A DNA stretch of 64,000 nt, taken from the NCBI RefSeq assembly GCF_001010355.1, contig NZ_JPLA01000009.1:48114-112113 (forward strand), given 5' to 3'. This stretch comes from Dyella japonica DSM 16301 (GTDB lineage: Bacteria > Pseudomonadota > Gammaproteobacteria > Xanthomonadales > Rhodanobacteraceae). This document shows, piece by piece, positions 16,623 to 25,054 of this stretch; position 1 is the stretch's first letter, and the number at the start of each line of letters is the position of its first letter. The position numbers were made by a program, and so were the translations under genes. Below the pieces are notes generated by a model, which did not search any database, was not told the origin of the DNA, and was given only the letters and a program-made list of their open reading frames with translations.

Positions 16623-17078
16623 TCAGGCCGCCAATTCGCGTCGGGCGAACAAGGCGATGATCCAGCCGAACAGCAGCATGGCCGCCAGGTTGGCCACGAA
16701 GCTGAAGACGCTGAAGTGCGGCACCTTGTGCAAGGCCGACAAGGGCACGACCACGTAATTCATCACCGCGAAGATCACCACGCCGTAGGCCACGCCCCAA
16801 ACAGGCCACTGCCGTGTAGCGGCCACGCGTCGACCCACCAGCAACACGAACACGGCGGCGATGATCAAGGACATGGCCCACTGCAACAGCATGCCCAATG
16901 CCGCCTCGGTCGGACCGCCCGCGAGAGCACCTTTGCCGAGCAGGCCGGCGGCGATGTATTTGAGGATCACCACGGGGCTGTAGCCACTGATGAGCGAGGC
17001 GGCGCCGATATCCAGCGTACCGGCGACCAGGCCACCCCAGAGGATGGCAGCGAGCAGGGAAGGACGCGAGCGAGTCAT
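16623..17078 (-). CDS. Four-helix inner-membrane protein, function unknown
   Basis: 151 residues from the ATG at 17078, with GGAG upstream. Four hydrophobic segments are visible: LLAAILWGGLVAGTLDIGAA, the MLLQWAMSLIIAAVFVLLV region, VWGVAYGVVIFAVMNYVVV and FVANLAAMLLFGWIIALF. The pattern GTLDIGAASL ... GGPTEAALGMLLQW recalls small YagU/DUF1440-like membrane proteins, but the match is not certain. No catalytic motif is seen. Flanked by repeat copy B downstream. Confidence 0.75.
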   Translation of the reverse strand: MTRSRPSLLAAILWGGLVAGTLDIGAASLISGYSPVVILKYIAAGLLGKGALAGGPTEAALGMLLQWAMSLIIAAVFVLLVGRRVAATRQWPVWGVAYGVVIFAVMNYVVVPLSALHKVPHFSVFSFVANLAAMLLFGWIIALFARRELAA

Positions 17079-17195
17079 GCTGTTCTCCGTGGCGTCGGGC
17101 GGTGCCACTGTAATCGCATACGGGGCGGCGGGCGACATGACTCTTCGCAGGGTGGCCGGCCACCACCGGCCCGCGGAAATCGTTAGCATCGGCGC

Positions 17196-17855
17196 ATGTT
17201 GTTTTCCGATGCCACCGCAGGACCTGCCCAGACCCAGGTTGCCGATTTGCGCGAGTACCCGGAGTGGCACTGCGGGCGCGAGCGATACGGCGTCTGGATC
17301 GTTCCAGTGCTTGATCCTGAGCTGCTCGAATACATCAGGGTCGCCCGTGACCATCTGGCCGACTTGCTGCATCCCAGCCCGCGTCGACAGCCGCACCTGA
17401 CCGTGTTCGTCTGCGGCTTTCATGGCGAGGGAGGGCGGGACGACGACTTTCCGTTGGAACGCCTGGAACAGCAGGTGGCGTTGCTGAAGGCAGGCGCGGG
17501 TCCGGCCTGCAGCATGCCGCTGGCAGGACTGGACAGCTTTGCCAGCGCCGCCTTCATTCCCGTCGGCGATCCCATGGGGCGGCTGGCTCAGTGGCGGAAT
17601 GTCTTGGGTGCATGCAGCAGCGAGATCAGGCAGGCACCTTATGTCGCGCACATCACGTTGGGTTTGTATCGGCGCTGCATATCCGCGGCAGAGCTTCGTC
17701 AGCGACTGGGAGAGGTCCAAGCACCACCGCCATCACTAAGCGCAAGCGAGCTTCAGTACGTCACCTACGATGCCCGCGATCAGTTGGGGCGATTGGATAG
17801 CGTTCGACGCGTCATGCTGGACGCCGCAGCGGAACCAGCTCCCAGCGCGAGCTAA
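17196..17855 (+). CDS. 2H phosphoesterase superfamily protein (2'-5' RNA ligase-like)
   Basis: 219 residues with the two HxT motifs that define the 2H superfamily: QPHLTVFVCG (His67, Thr69) and VAHITLGLY (His152, Thr154), 85 residues apart. The fold normally hydrolyses or ligates 2',3'-cyclic or 2',5' phosphodiester bonds. The N-terminus (PEWHCGRERYGVWIVPV) suits the first strand of the fold. Substrate unknown. It is convergent with the Spy-like gene; a long hairpin (17858-17889) separates them. A second 2H gene lies at 19600. Confidence 0.85.
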   Translation: MLFSDATAGPAQTQVADLREYPEWHCGRERYGVWIVPVLDPELLEYIRVARDHLADLLHPSPRRQPHLTVFVCGFHGEGGRDDDFPLERLEQQVALLKAGAGPACSMPLAGLDSFASAAFIPVGDPMGRLAQWRNVLGACSSEIRQAPYVAHITLGLYRRCISAAELRQRLGEVQAPPPSLSASELQYVTYDARDQLGRLDSVRRVMLDAAAEPAPSAS

Positions 17856-17857
17856 AA

Positions 17858-17889
17858 AAGCGCGACACGACGGTGATCGTGCCGCGCTT
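17858..17889. terminator. Bidirectional terminator hairpin
   Basis: Stem AAGCGCG-A-CACGA / TCGTG-C-CGCGCTT with one mismatch and a 6-base loop, between convergent genes. A run of A residues at 17854-17859 provides a U-tract for transcripts from the minus strand. Confidence 0.75.
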
Positions 17890-17908
17890 GTTGGATGGAA
17901 AAGCAGCA

Positions 17909-18466
17909 TCAGCCGTGCGCGGTCGAAGTGGCACCAGCCGGTGCGCTCTTGCTCGCCTTGCCGCCCTTGTGCGGACCAGTGCCCTTCGGGCCGCCATGAG
18001 GATTGCGATACATCGCATCGGCGATCTGTTTCTGCTCGGGCGAGAGCGCGCTATACAGATCGCTGAAGGCCGAGGACAGCTTCTTCATATTGTCCGCATG
18101 CGTCTCGGTGAGATCGGCATAGGACTTCATCGCATCGGCGGCGCTCATGGTCGGCAGCTTCTGCGCGCGTTCGCGAAACGCTTCATCGGCCTTGCGTGCG
18201 TTGTCGCGCATGGTCTGCGCGAAGGCATCCCATGGCTTGGCCTGCTGGTCGGTGATCTTCAGCTGGGCATGCAGGTCGGCAATGCGCTGCTCGACCGCGT
18301 CAGCGTGTTTCTGGCCATGGTCCTGCGCACCCGGCGGCGTGGCTGTGGGCAATTTCTGCGCGGCAGGCGCGGTGGCAGGCGTGGACTGTTGCGCCCATGC
18401 CGGCGCGGTCGCCAACGCCAGGGACACCAGCGCCGGCAAGGTCAAACTGCGAAGAGTGGTTTTCAT
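17909..18466 (-). CDS. Spy/CpxP-like periplasmic chaperone
   Basis: 185 residues with a signal peptide (1-25, ALATAPAWA). The body is a helical Spy/CpxP (LTXXQ) domain: VEQRIADLHAQLKITDQQAKPWDAFAQTMRDNARK, then LPTMSAADAMKSYADLTETHADNMKKLSSAFSDLYSALSPEQKQIADAM. The second LTXXQ-type element is SPEQKQ. The C-terminal tail is Gly/His/Lys-rich. Family members bind unfolded proteins in the periplasm, often under envelope or metal stress. The next gene upstream on the same strand encodes a His-rich exported protein, possibly in the same operon. Confidence 0.88.
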   Translation of the reverse strand: MKTTLRSLTLPALVSLALATAPAWAQQSTPATAPAAQKLPTATPPGAQDHGQKHADAVEQRIADLHAQLKITDQQAKPWDAFAQTMRDNARKADEAFRERAQKLPTMSAADAMKSYADLTETHADNMKKLSSAFSDLYSALSPEQKQIADAMYRNPHGGPKGTGPHKGGKASKSAPAGATSTAHG

Positions 18467-18503
18467 CGTCGGTATTCCCTATGCAGTGAGGGGCGGCAGC
18501 GCG

Positions 18504-18854
18504 CTAGTAGCCATCGTTGTAATAGACGACGCCCGGCGGCGGCGGAGGGGGCGGCGAGGTGTAAACCACCGTCGGCGGCGGCTGCGGCGTGTTGGCGTTG
18601 GAAATGGCCACGCCCGCAGCGACGCCGAGCAGGGCGCCAGCGACTACGGCACCGCCGTTGTCGTAATGGTCGTAATGGTCGTGGTGATAGTCGTAGTGGT
18701 TGTCGTAATGACCGTGATAGTCATGGTGCTCATAGTGCGGTGGCGGGCCATGGTGATGCTGCGCCAGCACCGGCAACGGCAGCGCCAGCCAGGCCACGGC
18801 AAGCGCGGCAGCGGCGAGCTTGTGATGTAGTGCGATGGACGAGTGCTGTTTCAT
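18504..18854 (-). CDS. Small exported His/Tyr/Asp-rich protein with proline-rich tail
   Basis: 116 residues from the ATG at 18854, with GGAGGG 7 bases upstream. A signal peptide (to about 31, ending VLA) precedes a region composed mainly of His, Tyr, Asp and Asn (HHHGPPPHYEHHDYHGHYD and onward). A short Gly/Ala hydrophobic segment (GGAVVAGALLGVAAGVAI) like a glycine-zipper follows, then a Pro-rich tail. I do not recognise a named family. The composition suggests metal binding or surface association. It lies 37 bases upstream of the Spy-like gene. Confidence 0.75.
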   Translation of the reverse strand: MKQHSSIALHHKLAAAALAVAWLALPLPVLAQHHHGPPPHYEHHDYHGHYDNHYDYHHDHYDHYDNGGAVVAGALLGVAAGVAISNANTPQPPPTVVYTSPPPPPPPGVVYYNDGY

Positions 18855-19047
18855 CAACGTTCCCTCCGGCCGTGCGGCGGTGGTGTCGCACGAGAGGAAG
18901 CGTAGGTCTGGCCATGTGCACGCCAGCACAATACTGCGCCGCATTTTCATACGACTTTGGCAACGGTTTGCTTTTGTCGCAGCCGCGTGACATTTGCGTT
19001 GTCACAGCGGAGGCGAGGACACCGCAGCGTCCTCGCCGGCGTAGACG

Positions 19048-19449
19048 CTAGCGGGTGGCGACGAAGTCGATCTGCTGCAGGCCTGCGCGCTTGGCCGCGG
19101 AGATCACGCTGGCCACGGCCTGGTAGGGCGCACCATCGGCTGGATCCAGCTGCAGCCGCGGCGGTTCACCCTGATGTGCGGCGATGGTCAGTTGCGATGA
19201 CAGCATGGCGGCATCCACGGGGACATCGTTCCAGTACGTCGAGCCATCCGCGTGGATCGACAAGCGCACGGCTTCGGACGTCACGGCGCGGTCGGTGCGA
19301 CCTGGCTGCGGCAGGTCGAGTTTCAGTTTGTGGGTGAGTACGGGCGAGGTGATCATGGTGATCACCAGCAAGACCAGCAGCACGTCCACCAAGGGCGTCA
19401 CGTTGATCTGGGCGAGCGGTGCATCGGAAACACGTGCAGAGAAAGCCAT
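19048..19449 (-). CDS. ExbD/TolR-family energy-transducing protein
   Basis: 133 residues. A short cytoplasmic N-terminus, one membrane helix with the essential acidic residue (INVTPLVDVLLVLLVITMI, Asp22), and a periplasmic domain ending LQQIDFVAT. Family members work with ExbB/TolQ to harness the proton gradient for TonB or Tol systems. No ExbB, TonB or Tol gene is in the window, so its partner must be encoded elsewhere. TonB-type and Tol-type roles cannot be told apart from sequence alone. Confidence 0.92.
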   Translation of the reverse strand: MAFSARVSDAPLAQINVTPLVDVLLVLLVITMITSPVLTHKLKLDLPQPGRTDRAVTSEAVRLSIHADGSTYWNDVPVDAAMLSSQLTIAAHQGEPPRLQLDPADGAPYQAVASVISAAKRAGLQQIDFVATR

Positions 19450-19599
19450 ACTTCCTCCTTACAGCGTGAGTGGCATCGATGTGGGACGCCGGACCTGGGG
19501 ATGGACCGGCGCGACCAGATTACTCCTGCTGGCCCGGTGCTTTGCAAGTAGGGCGGCCGTGTGCGCTATCGTGTGCTGCTTGCCCCACGCCGTACCTGC

Positions 19600-20199
19600 A
19601 TGAACCGCTCTTCTTCCCCCGATCGCCAGCCTGATCTGCTGGGCGGCCACACGCCACCGCAAGTCCACCGCCTGTTCTTCGCCCTGATGCCGGACGATGC
19701 CGTGGCTCAACGCATCGAGGCGGCTGCCTCGCGCGTGGCTGCCGCGCAGCACCTGCATGCGCGCATGATCCGCGCCTCGCGCTATCACGCCACCCTGCAT
19801 TTTCTTGGTGATCACCCGCTGTTGCGCGAGGACATCGCCAAGGCAGCAATGGCGGCTGCTGCCAAGGTGCAGGCGCGGCCTTTCGAGCTGGTGCTGGATT
19901 CGGCAGCGGCTTTCCATGGCCGCGAACCACCCTGCGTGCTGCGCTGCTCGCAGGTACCCGACGGCCTGCAGCGACTGTGGAATGACCTGCAGCAGACACT
20001 GTCGCTGGCTGGCCTGGGGCGACACCTGTCGCGCCAGTTCACGCCCCATGTGACCTTTGCCAATAGCCGGGGCCGACTGCCGGAGCCGATGGCGATCGAG
20101 CCGATCCGCTGGCGCGTGGAAGGTTTTTCCCTGCTGCATAGCATCGTCGGTGGCGGCGACTATCGGATCCTGGACGCCTGGCGCTTCCAGGCGCCATAG
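19600..20199 (+). CDS. thpR: RNA 2',3'-cyclic phosphodiesterase (ThpR/LigT-like)
   Basis: 199 residues from the ATG at 19600; a GTG at 19561 is in frame and has a weak AGGG before it. Both HxT motifs are present: SRYHATLHFLG (His63, Thr65) and FTPHVTFANS (His150, Thr152). The start HRLFFALMPDD and the LVLDSAAAFHG segment match the ThpR/LigT family. The enzyme opens 2',3'-cyclic phosphates on RNA in the cytoplasm and can ligate 2'-5' ends in vitro. Confidence 0.92.
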   Translation: MNRSSSPDRQPDLLGGHTPPQVHRLFFALMPDDAVAQRIEAAASRVAAAQHLHARMIRASRYHATLHFLGDHPLLREDIAKAAMAAAAKVQARPFELVLDSAAAFHGREPPCVLRCSQVPDGLQRLWNDLQQTLSLAGLGRHLSRQFTPHVTFANSRGRLPEPMAIEPIRWRVEGFSLLHSIVGGGDYRILDAWRFQAP

Positions 20200-20286
20200 C
20201 CTGCAGGGTCATGGCGCGCCGCAGGATGCCGTGCGGCGGCGTAACACGACATACTCACGGCTCCTTCCGACGCCGGTGAGTTGCCC

Positions 20287-21684
20287 ATGTTCAAACCCTT
20301 GCTCGCTACCGTGCTGACCTGTTCGGTCGCGCTTCCCGCCCTGGCCGCCGCGCCGAACGCCAACCAGGCGCAGGCGCGTGACATCTTCAGTCACCTCATC
20401 GCGTTCAAGACGGAGATCGGGCAGGGGCAGGTGCCGGTGATGGCGAACTACCTCGCCGACCAGTTCCGCGCGGCCGGTTTCCCCGATGCGGACATCCATA
20501 TCATCCCGCACGGCGAGACCGCGGCCATGGTGGTGCGCTACCGCGGCAACGGCACCGGCGGCAAGCCGATCGCGCTGATGGCGCACATGGACGTGGTCAC
20601 CGCCAAGCCGGAAGACTGGCAGCGCGACCCGTTCAAGCTGATCGAAGAGAACGGCTACTTCTACGGACGCGGCACCGAAGACATCAAGAGCGGCGTCACC
20701 GTGCTCGCAGCCAACTTCATCCAGTTGAAGAAGGCCGGCTTCGTGCCCACCCGCGACCTCATCATCGTCTACACGGGCGACGAGGAGACCTCGCAGGACA
20801 CCATGGACGACCTGGTGAAGAACCATCGCGACCTGGTTGACGCGGAATTCGCGCTCAATACCGACGCCGGTGGCGGCGAGCTGGGCGAAGACGGCAAGCC
20901 GCTGGTATTCGGCCTGCAGACCGCTGAAAAAGCCTATGCGGATTTCGAACTCACCACGCGCAATGCGGGCGGCCACAGTTCGCTGCCGCGCGCCGACAAT
21001 GCCATCTATGAGCTGGCGGACGCGCTGAAGAAAGTGCAGGGCTATCAGTTCCCGGTGATGTGGAACGACACCACCATCGCCTCGTTCAAGGCGCTCGGTG
21101 CGACCACGCCAGGCAAAGTGGGGCAGGCCATGCGCGACTTCGCCAAGGATCCGCATGACGCCAACGCGGCGAGCGTGCTGGCCGCCGACCCGGCGGAAGT
21201 GGGCAAGACGCGCACCACCTGCGTCGCCACCATGCTGCGCGGCGGTCATGCGGACAACGCCCTGCCGCAATCGGCGACCGCCAATATCAACTGCCGCATC
21301 TTCCCCGGCGTATCCATCGAGACGGTGCGCAAGACGCTGGCCGATCAGGTGGGTCCGAAGGTGGAGGTCAACCTGATCGGCAAGGCGATTTCCAGCGATG
21401 CCTCGCCGCTGCGGCCTGACGTGGTCGCGGCCGTGACCAAGGCGGTGCATGCAATTCGTCCGGGCGTGGCGATCACGCCGGTGCAGGAGTCGGGCGCCAC
21501 CGACGGCATCTACTTCCGAGCGGCGGGCATCCCGACCTATGGCGTGAACGGCATGTTCATGAAGAACAGCGACGCGTTCGCGCATGGCCTCAACGAGCGC
21601 GTGCCGGTGAAGTCGTTCTATGACGATGTGACCTACTGGCATGTACTGCTGACCACCCTGGCGGGTCCGGCCAACAGCAAATAA
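20287..21684 (+). CDS. Exported M20 metallopeptidase
   Basis: 465 residues from the ATG at 20287; the in-frame TTG at 20281 is unlikely. A signal peptide (1-22, LPALAAA) leads into an M20 dizinc peptidase: His100 in MAHMDVV, bridging Asp132 in GRGTEDIKSG, catalytic Glu166 and ligand Glu167 in GDEETS, a further Asp in NTDAGG, and His in FAHGLNERV near the end. A dimerisation lid domain (about 220-350) lies between, with GGHSSLPRADNAIYE at its start. It should act as a periplasmic amino- or carboxypeptidase. Confidence 0.94.
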   Translation: MFKPLLATVLTCSVALPALAAAPNANQAQARDIFSHLIAFKTEIGQGQVPVMANYLADQFRAAGFPDADIHIIPHGETAAMVVRYRGNGTGGKPIALMAHMDVVTAKPEDWQRDPFKLIEENGYFYGRGTEDIKSGVTVLAANFIQLKKAGFVPTRDLIIVYTGDEETSQDTMDDLVKNHRDLVDAEFALNTDAGGGELGEDGKPLVFGLQTAEKAYADFELTTRNAGGHSSLPRADNAIYELADALKKVQGYQFPVMWNDTTIASFKALGATTPGKVGQAMRDFAKDPHDANAASVLAADPAEVGKTRTTCVATMLRGGHADNALPQSATANINCRIFPGVSIETVRKTLADQVGPKVEVNLIGKAISSDASPLRPDVVAAVTKAVHAIRPGVAITPVQESGATDGIYFRAAGIPTYGVNGMFMKNSDAFAHGLNERVPVKSFYDDVTYWHVLLTTLAGPANSK

Positions 21685-21779
21685 CGCGACCGGGGACCGT
21701 GCCGAAACTCCTGCTGCGGTTTATGCTGAGGGGGCGCAAACTAGCGCCCCCAATGCCCAAACTGAAAACGGAGTTCGTC

Positions 21780-22547
21780 ATGCGTCCGACCGTCCTTGCA
21801 GTGCTGGTAGCTCTTGCTTTCCCTGTCACCGCGGCGCTGGCGACCCCGCCGGCGCCAGCCGAGGTCCCCTCGTACGTCACCGCCGCGGTCAACGATCCCG
21901 CGCGCAAGGACGATACCGTCAACGATGAGCGCCGCAAGATCGCCGATCTGATGGCCTTTGCCGAGGTCAAGCCGGGCCAGTCGGTGGTGGACCTGATCCC
22001 AGGCAGCGGCTACTTCACACGCGTGTTCAGCGGCATCGTGGGCCCCCAGGGCAAGGTGTTCGCCGTGTGGCCGAACGAATACGGCAAAGAGGCGCAGTCG
22101 GACGTGCAGGCCTCCAAGGCGCTGGTGGCCAATCCGCACTACGCCAACGTCGGCGTGCTGATGGTGCCGGCCAATCAGTTCAAGACGCCCGGCAAGGTTG
22201 ATCTTGTCTTCACGTCGCAGAACTACCACGACTACCCGGACAAGTTCATGGGCAGCGTCGATCCGGTGACCTTCGACAAGCAGGTGTTCGATTCGCTCAA
22301 GCCCGGCGGCCTGTTCGTGGTGATCGACCACGTGGCCGAAAGCGGTTCGGGCATGCGCGACACCGACACGCTGCATCGCATCGACCCGGCCATCGTGAAG
22401 AAGCAGGTCGAGTCCGTGGGCTTTGTGTTCGACGGCGAAAGCGACGTGCTGCGCAATCCCAAAGACCCACACAACATCAAGGTATTCGACAAGGCGATAC
22501 GTGGTCATACCGACCAGTTCGTCTATCGTTTCCGCAAGCCCGGATAA
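21780..22547 (+). CDS. Exported class I SAM-methyltransferase-like protein
   Basis: 255 residues from the ATG at 21780, with GGAG upstream; the frame extends to 21699 without support. The N-terminus is a clear signal peptide (LAVLVALAFPVTAALATPP). The body is a Rossmann methyltransferase: motif I reads VDLIPGSGYFTRVFSGIVG, motif IV DLVFTSQNYHDY, then SLKPGGLFVVIDHV. The first Gly of the usual E/DxGxGxG is replaced by Pro-Gly-Ser-Gly. SAM is normally absent from the periplasm, so either it acts on other ligands or export is not as predicted. A 70-residue gene starts 4 bases later. Confidence 0.85.
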   Translation: MRPTVLAVLVALAFPVTAALATPPAPAEVPSYVTAAVNDPARKDDTVNDERRKIADLMAFAEVKPGQSVVDLIPGSGYFTRVFSGIVGPQGKVFAVWPNEYGKEAQSDVQASKALVANPHYANVGVLMVPANQFKTPGKVDLVFTSQNYHDYPDKFMGSVDPVTFDKQVFDSLKPGGLFVVIDHVAESGSGMRDTDTLHRIDPAIVKKQVESVGFVFDGESDVLRNPKDPHNIKVFDKAIRGHTDQFVYRFRKPG

Positions 22548-22551
22548 TCGT

Positions 22552-22764
22552 TTGACTGAAGCACAGAACACCACGGTGACGGAGGGTGCAGGCGCACCCT
22601 CCGACGATCCACCACCCACCCCGCCGCAACGCCCCGACGACGAAGACTGCTGCGGCCAGGGCTGCGTGCCCTGCATCTTCGATTTCTACGACGAAGCCAT
22701 GGGCAAATACCGCGAGGCGCTGGCGGCGTGGAAAGAGCGGCATCCGCTGCATTCGCCCGATTGA
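22552..22764 (+). CDS. Oxidoreductase-like domain small protein (Cys-rich)
   Basis: 70 residues from a TTG start at 22552, 4 bases after the methyltransferase stop, suggesting translational coupling. After an acidic, Pro-rich N-terminus it has the motif DCCGQGCVPCIFDFYDEAMGKYREALAAW, which is the 'oxidoreductase-like N-terminal' domain found as small stand-alone bacterial proteins and in eukaryotic proteins. The four cysteines may bind a metal. The role is not established. A GTG or ATG start is not available in frame near the ribosome-binding position. Confidence 0.82.
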   Translation: MTEAQNTTVTEGAGAPSDDPPPTPPQRPDDEDCCGQGCVPCIFDFYDEAMGKYREALAAWKERHPLHSPD

Positions 22765-22788
22765 TTGCCGCGCCGCTGTGAGGCTGTG

Positions 22789-22901
22789 TTGTGGGAGCGC
22801 ACCCTGTGCGCGACTGCCTCAGTCTTGGTCATCCGCCTCGCGACCATCGGCGAGTGAGGATGCCGATAGGTTGCTGTCGCGCACAGGGTGCGCTCCCACA
22901 A
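22789..22901. repeat. Paired-palindrome repeat, copy C
   Basis: Inverted arms at 22789-22814 (TTGTGGGAGCGCAC... TGTGCGCGAC) and 22876-22901, with a 61-base spacer, the longest of the set. The spacer contains further short inverted segments (CGCCTCGCGACC/ATCGGCGAG). It lies between convergent genes stopping at 22764 and 22914. Confidence 0.95.
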
Positions 22902-22913
22902 GGTGGCGGCTTT

Positions 22914-23996
22914 TCACGGTGCCGGTGCCGGCATGAACTTGAACGACGGCGTCTCCACAAACTGCGCCGACACCTCACCCGCATACACGCGCCCATTCGC
23001 CACGGTGAGCTTTTTCACCGGTGCGCCAGGTTTCAGATCGAGCTTGTGCAGATCCACCCAGAACGTGTTGGGCGTGGTGGCCGAATCGAAGTAATAGGTG
23101 AGGTTCTTCTGGTCGGCGACGGTGTGCCAGATGGTTGACGACAAATTGGGCTGGTCCGGCGTGGAGATGCCAAGTGGCACGCTCACCGCGCGTTGCACGC
23201 TCAACACTTCGGCCACGGCCTGAAACTGGTAGTCCTGGTTCGGCACGCCCTTGATGTAATTCGGATCGGGTTTCTTGGGCACCGCATCGAGCAGAAACGA
23301 TGCGCGCGCAAACCGGTCCGCCGCGCGGTTGGTGCCCGGCAGGAATTTCAATCCGCCGATGCCTTCCCAGTATTCGTACAAGGCCAGCTGCTTGTCGTAG
23401 ATCGGCGAATTGGTCATTACTTTGTACTGGCGCCCGTGATGGATCACCAGCTTGCCTTCGATGTACTCGAAGATGGCCGAGTCACCAGTGGCATCGGAGA
23501 TCGACATGTGGATGGTGAGCGGTTTGCCGTTCGGCAGGGGCGGGGCGATGATCTGGAACGGTTCTTTCGCCAGCACCTTCACGGCGTCGTCCACACTGGC
23601 GAAATTGTCGAGGATGTATTGGCCCCACAAGCTGATCGAGAGGTGCGGGCGCTTGGCGCTCGGCTTGCCGAAGTCGGTCTCGGCCAGGTACAGCGCATTC
23701 ATCACCAGGCCTTTCTCATTCATGCCATCGACGCTGCCGATGTCGTAGCCGGCCGTGATGACACTGCCGTACCGCGAAGTCCACTTCGGCGAATTCGGAC
23801 CCGCATTGCCGTCGCGCTGGATGCCGGCGGGGAAGATCCACAGGTTGGAACCCATGTCTTCGGACCAGTCCATGTTGCGACCGGTGATCACGGTGTTGTC
23901 CTGCCCGACGTAGAGCGTGCGGGTGCAGCCGTAAGACGAAAGCGTGGCGAACGACGCGCACAGCGCGACGGCCAGGGCGATGAGGTGGCGGCGCAT
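22914..23996 (-). CDS. Exported Ntn-hydrolase, choloylglycine hydrolase / linear amide C-N hydrolase family
   Basis: 360 residues from the ATG at 23996, with GGGGAG upstream. The signal peptide ends just before Cys24 (SSYG|CTRTLYVG), which becomes the N-terminal nucleophile typical of this family. Other family elements are GRNMDW, GMNEKGLVMNALYL, and SISDATGDSAIFEYIEGK. The family includes bile-salt hydrolases, penicillin V acylases and quorum-signal acylases; periplasmic members in Gram-negative bacteria often act on acyl-amides. Substrate is not predictable here. Confidence 0.92.
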   Translation of the reverse strand: MRRHLIALAVALCASFATLSSYGCTRTLYVGQDNTVITGRNMDWSEDMGSNLWIFPAGIQRDGNAGPNSPKWTSRYGSVITAGYDIGSVDGMNEKGLVMNALYLAETDFGKPSAKRPHLSISLWGQYILDNFASVDDAVKVLAKEPFQIIAPPLPNGKPLTIHMSISDATGDSAIFEYIEGKLVIHHGRQYKVMTNSPIYDKQLALYEYWEGIGGLKFLPGTNRAADRFARASFLLDAVPKKPDPNYIKGVPNQDYQFQAVAEVLSVQRAVSVPLGISTPDQPNLSSTIWHTVADQKNLTYYFDSATTPNTFWVDLHKLDLKPGAPVKKLTVANGRVYAGEVSAQFVETPSFKFMPAPAP

Positions 23997-24083
23997 GGTA
24001 ACTCCCCGACGGTTGGAACCGGCTGCGCGCAAAAGACCATGGATGCCATGAAAAACCCGTGTAGCGCCCCCGGGGAGCGACAT

Positions 24084-24167
24084 CTGTGGGAGCGCACCCT
24101 GTGCGCGACAAGCCTACGGAGCGATACACCCAGGCGTGACAGTCGCGCACAGGGTGCGCTCCCACAG
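24084..24167. repeat. Paired-palindrome repeat, copy D
   Basis: Inverted arms at 24084-24109 and 24142-24167 (CTGTGGGAGCGCAC... ), 32-base spacer. This is the only copy between divergent genes: upstream of the Ntn hydrolase (start 23996) and the creatininase-like gene (start 24209). Confidence 0.95.
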
Positions 24168-24208
24168 GTGGGGCTTTACACTGGGCGTCTGCTTTTCAGG
24201 ACCATCCG

Positions 24209-25021
24209 ATGCCTTTCCCGTCGTTGCGAACCCTTGCCTGCGGGCTGCTGTTGTTGAGCGCCCCCGCCGCCTTCGCCCAGACGCCGCACACCGTGCAGCT
24301 CCAGGACCTCACCTGGACCGAAATCCGCGACCAGGTGCAGGCCGGCAAGACCACCATCATCATTCCGATCGGCGGCACCGAGCAGAGCGGCCCGTATATC
24401 GCTGTGGGCAAGCACAACGCACGTGCCGCCTTCCTCTCGCAGAAGATCGCCGAACATCTGGGCAACGCGCTGGTGGCGCCGGTGGTGAGCTACGTGCCCG
24501 AGGGCGGCACCGCGCCGCCCAGTTCGCATATGCGTTTCCCCGGCACCATCACCATGCCGGACGCCGTGTTCGAGCAGATGCTGGAAGCGGCGGCGCAAAG
24601 CTTTGCCGTGCATGGTTTCCGCAACATCGTCCTGCTGGGCGACCACGGCGGCTACCAGAAGGATCTGGAGCGCGTCGCGGCCAAGTTGAACAAGAGCTGG
24701 GGCGGCAAGGCGCGCGTCATCGTGCCGCCGGAGTACTACGCCACCTCGTCGGAGGGCTTCAACCAGATCCTTCGCCAGCACGGCATCAAGGATGACGAGA
24801 TCGGCACGCATGCGGGCCTGGCCGATACCTCGCTGCAGCTGGCCGTGGACCCGCAGATGGTGCGTCTGGGCAAGCTGCAGGACGGCCCCAAGCTGGGCGC
24901 CGCCGATGGCGTATACGGCGGCGACCCGCGCCGCTCCGCGGCTGACCTCGGTCAGCTGGGCGTGAATGCTATTGTGGTAAATACCGTCAATGCCTTGCGT
25001 CGCGACACGCAAGCGCACTGA
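24209..25021 (+). CDS. Exported creatininase-family amidohydrolase with altered metal-site motif
   Basis: 270 residues with a signal peptide (1-23, APAAFA). The creatininase fold is recognisable: PIGGTEQSGPYIAVGKHN (55-70), GGTAPPSSHMRFPGTI, NIVLLGDHGGYQ (139-150) and IGTHAGLADTS (198-208). Typical members have EQHGPHLP and a following Asp as metal ligands. Here the His is Ser60, the Asp position is His69, and Asp145/His146 replace the usual Gly-Asn, so the metal site is remodelled. The substrate is unknown. The beta-propeller gene begins 34 bases downstream, so the two are likely one operon of periplasmic proteins. Confidence 0.85.
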   Translation: MPFPSLRTLACGLLLLSAPAAFAQTPHTVQLQDLTWTEIRDQVQAGKTTIIIPIGGTEQSGPYIAVGKHNARAAFLSQKIAEHLGNALVAPVVSYVPEGGTAPPSSHMRFPGTITMPDAVFEQMLEAAAQSFAVHGFRNIVLLGDHGGYQKDLERVAAKLNKSWGGKARVIVPPEYYATSSEGFNQILRQHGIKDDEIGTHAGLADTSLQLAVDPQMVRLGKLQDGPKLGAADGVYGGDPRRSAADLGQLGVNAIVVNTVNALRRDTQAH

Positions 25022-25054
25022 CCTCCCCGAATCACCCGACCGAAGTTGTGAGCC

